In this document: positions 17,831 through 24,165 of the stretch, piece after piece
How positions within the stretch are numbered: position 1 is the stretch's first letter
Layout of the letters: each line of letters begins with the position of its first letter
Source of the DNA: a virus
Strand: one strand, 5' to 3'
DNA length: 27,583 nucleotides
IMG/VR virus record: IMGVR_UViG_3300021961_009272
Span: 1 to 27,583 of that record
Notes under the pieces: generated by a model
The model's input: only the letters and a program-made list of their open reading frames with translations
Databases searched by the model: none
Told to the model about the DNA's origin: nothing
Position numbers and translations under genes: made by a program

Positions 17831-18074
17831 ATTTTATGCTACATGGTGCGGTCCATGTAAAGTTTATGCTAAGACATGGGATGAAGTTGTACCAAATTAC
17901 CATGATCAAGTTGATATCATTAATATTGATATTGATAAAGATACAGCAGGGTTTGCTGCTAAATATAAAGTTCAATCCGTACCCACAACTATACTTATCA
18001 GAGAAGACGGATCTGAATTAAAAAAAACTGGTAGACTATCTGCCGATCAATTAACCGAATTAATACTATCTTAA
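17808..18074 (+). CDS. Thioredoxin
   Basis: An 88-residue, minimal thioredoxin fold starting at the ATG at 17808; an in-frame ATG at 17748 lies within the small upstream gene and would give an improbable extension. The active site is WCGPCK (Cys14, Cys17) near the N terminus after FYAT, and the cis-proline loop is SVPTT. The N-terminal beta-alpha element of host thioredoxins (about 105 residues) is short, so this is a compact phage form. It would reduce the C-terminal thiols of NrdA. It overlaps the small gene upstream and abuts the next gene (TAAATG). Confidence 0.88.
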   Translation: MAAKKLIKFYATWCGPCKVYAKTWDEVVPNYHDQVDIINIDIDKDTAGFAAKYKVQSVPTTILIREDGSELKKTGRLSADQLTELILS

Positions 18075-18377
18075 ATGTTACGAAATCCAAATTCAATCCC
18101 GTCCGGTGATACGCTTATTCAGGACCCAGTTATGGAACCATTTTTTATTGCTCGATCTCAAACTGGAGGTTTTACAGTATATGAAAGAGTTGTTAAAGGA
18201 GAAAAAAACACAGAGTACATTAAAACTATTTCATACCCATCTACTTTTGGTTCGGCTTTAAAAACTGTTGCTAGAGAGATTTTGAACGGTGATCCAAACA
18301 AAAAAGTATATTCAATAAAAGAATATGTAGAACGTTGGGAGTCTGTAGAAAAATCTTTAACTTCTATATTAGAATAG
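18075..18377 (+). CDS. Conserved-looking phage protein of unknown function
   Basis: A 100-residue soluble protein whose ATG is immediately after the thioredoxin stop, so it is surely co-translated. It has MEPFFIARSQTGGFTVYERV, a KTISYPSTFGSALKTVARE segment and a C-terminal acidic helix with YVERWESVEKSLTSIL. I remember this kind of small phage protein in several tailed-phage genomes with no assigned role. Adjacency to thioredoxin and RNR may suggest nucleotide metabolism, but that is weak evidence. Confidence 0.65.
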   Translation: MLRNPNSIPSGDTLIQDPVMEPFFIARSQTGGFTVYERVVKGEKNTEYIKTISYPSTFGSALKTVAREILNGDPNKKVYSIKEYVERWESVEKSLTSILE

Positions 18378-18379
18378 CG

Positions 18380-18410
18380 TTTGCCTATACGCTTAATAAT
18401 ACCTGGCAAA
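18380..18410. repeat. Inverted repeat in the queC leader
   Basis: TTTGCC (18380-18385) and GGCAAA (18405-18410) can pair over a 19-base loop, just before T-rich sequence TTTAATTATTTTTT and 18 bases upstream of the queC start. It could be a weak terminator for the preceding operon or a leader element of queC. The stem is short and no preQ1-riboswitch consensus is seen, so regulation is only a possibility. Confidence 0.35.
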
Positions 18411-18427
18411 TTTAATTATTTTTTATC

Positions 18428-19222
18428 ATGGCAAAAAATGTCGTAGTCAGTCTTTCAGGAGGGATGGACTCCTCAACTTTATTATTACGTGCTATAAAAG
18501 AGTACGATGAAGTAACAGCTTTATCTTTTCATTACGGTCAAAAGCATAGTGTTGAGCTTGAAAGAGCTAAATCACTTGTTGAGTATCTTAAGACAAAAGG
18601 TATTAATGTTAACTATGAAGTAATTGAACTAAAAGGTTTAGTTAACTTATTAAACTCAGCTTTAGTAACCGGAGGTGCAGATGTTCCAGAAGGTCATTAT
18701 GAGCAAGATAATATGAAAGCTACTGTAGTTCCTAACAGAAACAAGATATTTGCTTCTTTAGTTCAAGCTGTAGCTTTATCAGCTGCTAATGCTAATGGAA
18801 ATGATACCGATATTGCGTTAGGTATTCATGCAGGTGATCATGCAATCTATCCAGATTGTAGACAAGAGTTTCGTGATGCAGATGATGCTGCCTTTAGAAT
18901 AGGTAACTGGGATGCAGAAAAAGTAGGTTATTTTACTCCTTACTTAGAAACTGATAAATATGGAATACTACAAGACGGCCAAGTGTTATGTGAACAATTG
19001 GGTCTTGATTTTGATGAAGTTTATAGTAGAACTAATACAAGTTATAAGCCTTATCCTTCCGGTAATAGTGATTATAAGTCTGCTTCTTCTGTGGAGCGCA
19101 TCGAAGCATTTATTAAATTGGGCCGTAAGGATCCAGTTCAATATGAGGATGAGACCGGACCTGTTGATTACGAAGTTGCGAAATTGCATGTTGAGAAACT
19201 TTTAGCAGAACACGCAGCATGA
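18428..19222 (+). CDS. queC: QueC, 7-cyano-7-deazaguanine (preQ0) synthase
   Basis: A 264-residue ATP-dependent enzyme that turns 7-carboxy-7-deazaguanine into preQ0. The PP-loop is SGGMDSST (residues 9-16). Further family motifs are LSFHYGQKHS, TVVPNRNKIF and IHAGDHAIYPDCRQEF. The usual C-terminal zinc site (TCYNG...CGHCAAC in E. coli) reads TSYKP...DYKSASS, so by alignment all four Cys are Ser, Asp or Ser. The zinc knuckle is therefore lost, though VERIEAF after it is kept. It is the first gene of an ATGA-overlapping operon with the kinase. With queD and queE it gives preQ0, which can become queuosine in tRNA or, in phages, a modified base in DNA. Confidence 0.9.
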   Translation: MAKNVVVSLSGGMDSSTLLLRAIKEYDEVTALSFHYGQKHSVELERAKSLVEYLKTKGINVNYEVIELKGLVNLLNSALVTGGADVPEGHYEQDNMKATVVPNRNKIFASLVQAVALSAANANGNDTDIALGIHAGDHAIYPDCRQEFRDADDAAFRIGNWDAEKVGYFTPYLETDKYGILQDGQVLCEQLGLDFDEVYSRTNTSYKPYPSGNSDYKSASSVERIEAFIKLGRKDPVQYEDETGPVDYEVAKLHVEKLLAEHAA

Positions 19223-19653
19223 TATACTGGTTTACAGGTCAACCAGGAGCTGGAAAAACAGTTTTAGCTAACATGCTAAGTGATAAACTACCTAGTGCTT
19301 TTAGAATAGACGGTGATGATATTAGAGCGTTGTTCTCTAATAATGATTATTCAATCAAAGGTAGAGTGGAAAACGTGGGTACTGCACAACGCATTGCCCA
19401 CTATCTCCACAATCAAGGACATGATGTTATTGTATCTTTAGTAGCTCCATATGTTGATCAACGAGAAGATTTTAAAAAACTTGTTGGTATAGAGAATATA
19501 GTAGAATTTTATATACATACTTCTGAACCTAGAGAAAGAGATCATTTTAAAGCAATTGCCTACAATCCTCCAACCTCAGATTACGTAGATATTGATACAA
19601 CAACTGATACACCGGAACAAAGTTTTGGAATAGTTAAAAAATGGGTGTTATGA
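19219..19653 (+). CDS. P-loop kinase, APS-kinase (CysC)-like
   Basis: A 144-residue kinase starting in the ATGA overlap with queC. Walker A is GQPGAGKT (residues 7-14); FRIDGDDIRALF matches the CysC LDGDxxR segment; RVENVGTAQRIAHYLHNQGHDVIVSLVAPYVDQRE matches the APS-kinase RxxNxxRIAxxA ... SxISPYxxxR block in spirit. The later CysC KGLYxKAR/GxxxxFTGID loop is only partly present (ATG-like ATKW is missing). It is shorter than CysC (about 200), so the acceptor may not be APS. It is followed by a nucleotidyltransferase and DUF2061, which together mimic the bacterial sulfate-activation neighbourhood. Kinase activity is likely; the substrate is unproven. Confidence 0.75.
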   Translation: MIYWFTGQPGAGKTVLANMLSDKLPSAFRIDGDDIRALFSNNDYSIKGRVENVGTAQRIAHYLHNQGHDVIVSLVAPYVDQREDFKKLVGIENIVEFYIHTSEPRERDHFKAIAYNPPTSDYVDIDTTTDTPEQSFGIVKKWVL

Positions 19654-20009
19654 GTAGTAAAAAATACAGTTTATTTATAGGAAGATGGCAACCGTGGCAT
19701 CCTGGTCATAGGTGGTTAATCGATCAGAGATTAAACGAAGGTAAAAACGTTTGTATAGCAATACGAGATGTTGAAACAGACGAAAATCAACCTTGGTCAG
19801 CCACAGAGATAAAATATGACTTAGAAATTAAGTTACAAGATTTAATAGAAGAAGGCAGAGTTAAAGTAATTAAAATACCGGATATCGAATCTGTTAATTA
19901 CGGAAGAGGTGTTGGATATGAAATTATAGAACATATACCTCCAACTGAAGTGGAAAAAATATCTGCTACAAAAATTAGAGAGCAGATGAGAAATGATGGT
20001 AAGTTATAA
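19650..20009 (+). CDS. HxGH nucleotidyltransferase (NMN/sulfurylase-like)
   Basis: A 119-residue protein; the ATG at 19650 gives an ATGA overlap with the kinase, preferred over the in-frame ATG at 19641. GRWQPWHPGHRWLI carries the HxGH nucleotide-binding motif, and ISATKIREQMR is the ISxTxIR motif that closes over the phosphates in NadM- and PanC-type adenylyltransferases. The fold is clear; the substrate is not. Known possibilities are NMN, pantetheine phosphate, a sugar phosphate, or sulfate in place of ATP sulfurylase. It is tightly coupled to the kinase and DUF2061, so all three probably share one substrate or pathway. Confidence 0.8.
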   Translation: MSSKKYSLFIGRWQPWHPGHRWLIDQRLNEGKNVCIAIRDVETDENQPWSATEIKYDLEIKLQDLIEEGRVKVIKIPDIESVNYGRGVGYEIIEHIPPTEVEKISATKIREQMRNDGKL

Positions 20010-20202
20010 ACGACACATAGCAAAAACAATATCATGGAGGGCCATAGGAACGTTAGACACTATGATCCTTTCTGGTATAATTACAGGTTCTTGGAAAATG
20101 GGACTCACGATTGGAGGGGTGGAAATTATCACAAAAATGGTTCTTTATTTTGTACACGAAAGAGCGTGGTATAAATACAGTAAATATGGATTGAAAAAGT
20201 AG
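19996..20202 (+). CDS. DUF2061 small membrane protein
   Basis: A 68-residue protein (ATG at 19996; 19993 is an equally possible start adding one Met) overlapping the previous gene by 14 bases. It matches DUF2061: KTISWRAIGTLDTMILSGIITGSW, then an IGGVEIITKMVLYFVHERAW tail with the conserved Glu-x3-Lys and HERxW. Two hydrophobic stretches suggest membrane insertion. DUF2061 genes are, as I recall, common next to cysC/cysN-type sulfate activation genes in bacteria; here the phage carries the same pairing with a CysC-like kinase. Biochemical function is unknown. Confidence 0.82.
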   Translation: MVSYKRHIAKTISWRAIGTLDTMILSGIITGSWKMGLTIGGVEIITKMVLYFVHERAWYKYSKYGLKK

Positions 20203-20204
20203 TC

Positions 20205-20837
20205 ATGATCTTAGCTACAGTAGCAGTAGGTAAAAAATATATAACTAGTCTCAAAAGTCAATTAGAAATTTTTGACCAGAAAAACTTACATGTACTCACA
20301 GATCAAGTAAACGCATTTTTTTCAAATACAAATACATATAATTTTAATAAAAGTATTTGGTCGTATTTTGACAAACTACTTTTTGCTTTTAACTTAGCTA
20401 AAAAATACAACACCGATGTATTTTATTTTGACGCAAACAAAGTAGGTATGATCCAACCTTCTTTTTTCCAATACTTTGATGGAGGAAAAAATATTTGCGT
20501 AAAAGGAATATGGGAAGACTACACACCGGAGTGGGAAAATATAAAATTTAAAGGACAGTATTGGTCTCCTTTTGTTAAATTTTTAGAAAATAACAATATA
20601 GATCCCACTTCTTGCCCAGCTTATAATGAACAACATATTTACATACCTAAAGATATAAATCTAGATAAAGTATTAAAAGATTTAGAGACTGTTAAACCTG
20701 TTTTAGAATACTGTTCAATAATAGGGGGTAATAAATACTCAGGCATTGGTTCTGGAGAAGGAGCAGGACTTGGTTACGTAGTTATAAAAAATAAATTAAA
20801 CGTAGACTTTTTTGATAAAAAATACTTTTCTATATAA
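20205..20837 (+). CDS. Glycosyltransferase-like protein A
   Basis: A 210-residue soluble protein that starts two bases after the upstream gene. An alpha/beta beginning (MILATVAVGKKYITSL) leads to KYNTDVFYFDANKVG, where YFDAN resembles the acidic metal-binding motif of GT-A enzymes, and to a Gly-rich end (IIGGNKYSGIGSGEGAGLGY). The order of these elements fits GT-A transferases that use nucleotide-sugar donors, but no classical DxD is seen. Together with the next gene it may act on the phage DNA, capsid or host polysaccharide. Confidence in the fold is moderate and in the substrate low. Confidence 0.5.
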   Translation: MILATVAVGKKYITSLKSQLEIFDQKNLHVLTDQVNAFFSNTNTYNFNKSIWSYFDKLLFAFNLAKKYNTDVFYFDANKVGMIQPSFFQYFDGGKNICVKGIWEDYTPEWENIKFKGQYWSPFVKFLENNNIDPTSCPAYNEQHIYIPKDINLDKVLKDLETVKPVLEYCSIIGGNKYSGIGSGEGAGLGYVVIKNKLNVDFFDKKYFSI

Positions 20838-21613
20838 TGAGATTTATAAGAGCATTTTGGGGAAATTTAGATTACGATAATGGTAAATATAGAAATGAAA
20901 TATTAAACATTGCTGAGACATCAAATCTAAATGATTATGTTTACGTTTGGGGTGAAGAAAATTATAAGTTTATTAAGTTACTAGGTTTTGATGCCGAACT
21001 AGTTAATAAAAATTCTACAGAATTTGGGGATGATTTTTTAAAGAATTCTGATACGTTTTTCTTTCATAAATTAGACGCTGTAAAGAGAGGTTGTGACAGA
21101 TTTGACTCTGTAGTGTTTTTAGACTGGGACACCAGACAACTTAAAGGTATAGATAATCTATTTTTTGATTTACTTTATAAACAAGATGAATATGTTCAAA
21201 TGCCCTTGTATGTCTATCCAAAAAATTATATTGAATTGGTACTAAATGAGTGGAAAGAAATACCACCTAAAGTAATAAAATATTTATATAAACAAGTAAG
21301 GGGGTTACAAAAACACCACTACAGTTGGAATGACAGCTGGGTAACTCCAAATGCTGGTTTTATTTACTGTAAAGATAGTAGTGTAATTGAAAATTTATTC
21401 CTAATTTGTAAAGAATATAATATAAACGTCGCTAGTGAAGAAATGTCAATGGTTGAATACTCTAAAAAGTACTGCCCCAGTATAGAACAGTATGTAAAAA
21501 GATTTGAACCTATTGTGTGCAGTGCAAAAAACAACTCACATTTTAATCAATCTGAGCTTAATAGAGAAATAGATCTACATATAACCAAAAACCTGTATTT
21601 TATACATGATTAA
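20837..21613 (+). CDS. Glycosyltransferase-like protein B
   Basis: A 258-residue soluble protein whose start overlaps the upstream stop (TAATG). Features: an N-terminal RFIRAFWGNLDYDNGKYRNE, a central DSVVFLDWDTRQL with a DxD-like DWD, a WNDSWVTPNAGFIYCK segment typical of the acceptor-side loop of GT-A enzymes, and EEMSMVEY. Together these support a nucleotide-sugar-dependent glycosyltransferase. The paired gene A could make a two-step sugar chain. It overlaps the carbamoyltransferase by 8 bases. Whether it modifies DNA bases or glycans cannot be told here. Confidence 0.55.
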   Translation: MRFIRAFWGNLDYDNGKYRNEILNIAETSNLNDYVYVWGEENYKFIKLLGFDAELVNKNSTEFGDDFLKNSDTFFFHKLDAVKRGCDRFDSVVFLDWDTRQLKGIDNLFFDLLYKQDEYVQMPLYVYPKNYIELVLNEWKEIPPKVIKYLYKQVRGLQKHHYSWNDSWVTPNAGFIYCKDSSVIENLFLICKEYNINVASEEMSMVEYSKKYCPSIEQYVKRFEPIVCSAKNNSHFNQSELNREIDLHITKNLYFIHD

Positions 21614-23246
21614 ATTAGGAATATCAGCATTTTATCACGATTCAGCCGCTTGTATTACAAACGGTAATATTGTTCTGGCTGCAGCTGAAGAAGAGAGATT
21701 TACTGGTATTAAACATGATAGTAGTTTTCCTATCAAAACTATAGAGTGGCTGTTACATTCTTTAGTACTAAAAATTACAGATATAGACGAAGTTCATTGG
21801 TATGAAAATCCCGAAACAAAAGACGATAGAGTTAAAACTATCTTTAATAAAAGACCGATTAAAACTTTTTTTCTTCGACAAAGGTATAAAAAAGACCGAT
21901 TGTATAACACTCCGGAAACTTTACTACAGAACCTTGGGTACACCGGAAAAATTATTTACCACGATCATCACTACTCTCATACTGCTTTCAGCTACTACAC
22001 TAGTCCTTACCGTAATGCAGCGATACTTACAATAGACGGTGTAGGAGAGTGGGAAACTACAACAATCTCTTTAGGTAGCGACAAGACAATCAAAAAGCTT
22101 ATCTCAATTGATTTTCCTAACTCTCTCGGTATGTTATATTCAACAATAACATCTTACTTAGGATTCAAACCCAATGAGGGAGAGTATAAAGTTATGGGTC
22201 TTGCACCGTACGGAGACCCTGAAATATATTTACAGAAACTACAAAAGACTTTATGTCATACAACCAACAAATACTATATTGACCAAAAATACTTTACCTG
22301 GGAATATTCAGATAGAATAATGTTTAACAAAAAATTATGCCAGTTACTAGACTTACCACCAAGACTACCAGAAGAGCCCTTGACGCAGGATCACAAGAAT
22401 TTAGCCGCAGCATTGCAAAAGCTGTACGAACAGGAATTTTTGAAATTAGTAGAAACAGCCAAAAATATTACAGGTTCGGAAAACTTATGTTTAGGAGGAG
22501 GATGCGCTTACAATGGCGTAGCTAATTCATTAGCATATAAGTATTTTAAATCTGTACATATTCCTTTTGCTCCTTCAGATGCAGGATCAGCAATAGGAGC
22601 TTGTTTAGATGGACATGCTAGTCCTCCACCTTACTTAGGTCCATATTTTCAAGACCACCAAGTTAAAAGAGTATTAGAGAATTATAAAGATAGAGTATTG
22701 GTATTTAAATTATCTGAGGATAAATTAATTCAAAAGGTAGCTCATATTTTAAGCTCTCAAAATATTGTTGCTTGGTTTCAAGACAGAATGGAGTTTGGTG
22801 CAAGAGCACTAGGAAATAGAAGTATTCTTGCTTCACCCGTTAAACCTCAAATGAGAGAAAAACTTAATCATGTAATTAAGAAGAGAGAAGGATTTAGACC
22901 TTTTGCTCCTTCAGTTACATTAGAAGATGCTGGTAAATTCTTTGATATTAAAGAACCTGTTCCTTTTATGAATCAAGTAGTAAAAGCTAAAGTTAAATTT
23001 TTACCTGCTGCTACCCATATAGATGGAACGTGTAGAGTACAGACAGTTAATTCTAAACAAAACCCTAAGTACTATAAACTATTAAAAGAGGTTGGAAGAT
23101 TAACTAATATACCTGTGCTACTAAATACATCTTTTAATCTTAAAGATGAAACAATAACAGTAACCCCTAAACAAGCTATAGAGAGATATTTGAACTCAAA
23201 TATAGATTTTTTAGTTATAAATAATTTTTTAATAAAACGAATATGA
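21606..23246 (+). CDS. O-carbamoyltransferase, NodU/TobZ family
   Basis: A 546-residue two-domain enzyme that transfers a carbamoyl group from carbamoyl phosphate to a hydroxyl. The Kae1-like N-terminal domain has GISAFYHDSAAC, EEERFTGIKH, the metal-binding HDHHYSHTAF (His119, His121, His122, His125), TIDGVGEWETT (Asp144) and GEYKVMGLAPYGD, then LGGGCAYNGVANS. The YrdC-like C-terminal domain has WFQDRMEFGARALGNRSIL, FRPFAPSV and VLLNTSFNLKDE. All expected motifs are present, so the enzyme should be active. Members act on Nod factor and aminoglycosides, and phage/metagenomic relatives have been reported (from memory) to carbamoylate 5-hydroxymethylcytosine in DNA. Next to two GT-like genes, a base or glycan cap is plausible. 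Confidence 0.92.
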   Translation: MIKLGISAFYHDSAACITNGNIVLAAAEEERFTGIKHDSSFPIKTIEWLLHSLVLKITDIDEVHWYENPETKDDRVKTIFNKRPIKTFFLRQRYKKDRLYNTPETLLQNLGYTGKIIYHDHHYSHTAFSYYTSPYRNAAILTIDGVGEWETTTISLGSDKTIKKLISIDFPNSLGMLYSTITSYLGFKPNEGEYKVMGLAPYGDPEIYLQKLQKTLCHTTNKYYIDQKYFTWEYSDRIMFNKKLCQLLDLPPRLPEEPLTQDHKNLAAALQKLYEQEFLKLVETAKNITGSENLCLGGGCAYNGVANSLAYKYFKSVHIPFAPSDAGSAIGACLDGHASPPPYLGPYFQDHQVKRVLENYKDRVLVFKLSEDKLIQKVAHILSSQNIVAWFQDRMEFGARALGNRSILASPVKPQMREKLNHVIKKREGFRPFAPSVTLEDAGKFFDIKEPVPFMNQVVKAKVKFLPAATHIDGTCRVQTVNSKQNPKYYKLLKEVGRLTNIPVLLNTSFNLKDETITVTPKQAIERYLNSNIDFLVINNFLIKRI

Positions 23247-23359
23247 AATTTAAAGATAAAATAAAACAAAAAATTGCTAGTTGGCAAAAAAAGAAAGAGT
23301 ATGAAAAAAAGATTGCTGAACTTAAAAAAAGAGATCCTTTCACATATAAAAACTTTTAA
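23243..23359 (+). CDS. Very small Lys-rich protein (38 aa)
   Basis: The ATG at 23243 overlaps the carbamoyltransferase stop by 4 bases (ATGA). The 38 residues are MKFKDKIKQKIASWQKKK, then EYEKKIAELKKRDPFTYKNF. The final RDPFTYKNF recalls a tail seen in small proteins of marine T4-like phages, which supports coding; the rest is a basic helix. Function unknown. Confidence 0.6.
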   Translation: MKFKDKIKQKIASWQKKKEYEKKIAELKKRDPFTYKNF

Positions 23360-23360
23360 G

Positions 23361-23390
23361 TTGGTAAATTGTATTTTTATTCTTATATTT
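23361..23390 (+). promoter_or_regulatory. Promoter-like TTG-N19-TTATATTT before the membrane/queD/queE operon
   Basis: TTG at 23361-23363, 19 bases, then TTATATTT at 23383-23390, the fourth site with this exact spacing. The next start (23439) is about 49 bases past the box, so the transcript would have a longer leader than at the other sites. Confidence 0.5.
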
Positions 23391-23438
23391 ATAGTAATAT
23401 AGACTATAGTGTCGTAGCACCACTTTAAAAACACATTT

Positions 23439-23690
23439 ATGAAAACAGAAGAACAAAGGTTATTAGACGAACTCTATGATGTAGAGTCAAGAAGAGTATC
23501 AAAGATTGTAGATCTCTCAACTTCCAACAACATTCAAGACTACCCAGACGCAAAAAAACACCAAATTGTGTCGTTTATTAAATCAGGAATTCGTATATTT
23601 GGTTATATACTAATACCTTTCAACCTACTAGCGGCTGCTAGCGTATTAGTAATATCAGAATTAATCGGTATATATGAAGAATTAGTATAA
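23439..23690 (+). CDS. Small membrane protein, unknown
   Basis: An 83-residue protein starting after a promoter-like site. The first half is hydrophilic with an acidic start (KTEEQRLLDELYDVESRR); residues 52-78 (FGYILIPFNLLAAASVLVISELIGI) form one long hydrophobic helix, so it is probably a single-pass inner-membrane protein with the N terminus inside. I recognise no family. It is one base short of the queD start, so it is co-translated with queD. A role in anchoring, holin-like activity or superinfection exclusion is possible but has no direct support. Confidence 0.6.
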   Translation: MKTEEQRLLDELYDVESRRVSKIVDLSTSNNIQDYPDAKKHQIVSFIKSGIRIFGYILIPFNLLAAASVLVISELIGIYEELV

Positions 23691-23691
23691 T

Positions 23692-24165
23692 ATGGGAACA
23701 TTTCAATCAACAAAAGTATTTGACGGATTCTCAACAGTATTTCGTCAATGGAGAGCAGAAGATACACATTGTAGATTTGTACACGGGTATGGTGTTTCAT
23801 TTAAACTATGGTTTGAAGGTCAATTAGATAATCGTAATTGGGTTTGGGACTTTGGCGGTATGAAAAGAGCTAAAGGTACAATCGATGGTAAGTCACCTAA
23901 AGAGTGGATGGACTATATGTTTGACCATACTTACATAGTTGCATCAGACGACCCTCATAAAGATAAATTTGAGAAGTTAGCAAGATATGGACTACTTCAA
24001 CTAAGAGAAGTACCTGCTACAGGGGCAGAAAGATTTGCACAATTTGTGTACGATAAGGTAAATCCCTTTATTATGCAGGAAACTAACGGAAGAGTTAGGG
24101 TAACAAAAGTAGAATTTAGAGAACACGATAAAAATAGCGCAATATATGAGCCTGGGCAGAATTGA
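23692..24165 (+). CDS. queD: QueD-like 6-carboxytetrahydropterin synthase
   Basis: A 157-residue T-fold enzyme of the queuosine/preQ0 pathway; QueD makes 6-carboxy-5,6,7,8-tetrahydropterin from dihydroneopterin triphosphate. Family motifs: THCRFVHGYGVSFKLWFEG, WVWDFGGMKRAKG, FDHTYIVASDD and a final VEFREHDKNSA with the conserved Glu. Cys27 and His31 are where E. coli has them, but the third position of CxxxHGH is Tyr33 (HGY), and I see no equivalent of the upstream His16 ligand (STVF). The zinc site is therefore altered. It overlaps queE by 20 bases. The substrate may still be the pterin; an acquired variant function cannot be excluded. Confidence 0.85.
   Translation: MGTFQSTKVFDGFSTVFRQWRAEDTHCRFVHGYGVSFKLWFEGQLDNRNWVWDFGGMKRAKGTIDGKSPKEWMDYMFDHTYIVASDDPHKDKFEKLARYGLLQLREVPATGAERFAQFVYDKVNPFIMQETNGRVRVTKVEFREHDKNSAIYEPGQN

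Noticed and set aside
18378-18427. PreQ1 riboswitch before queC
   Set aside because: The inverted repeat lacks the class I consensus loop and A-rich tail, so no riboswitch is claimed.
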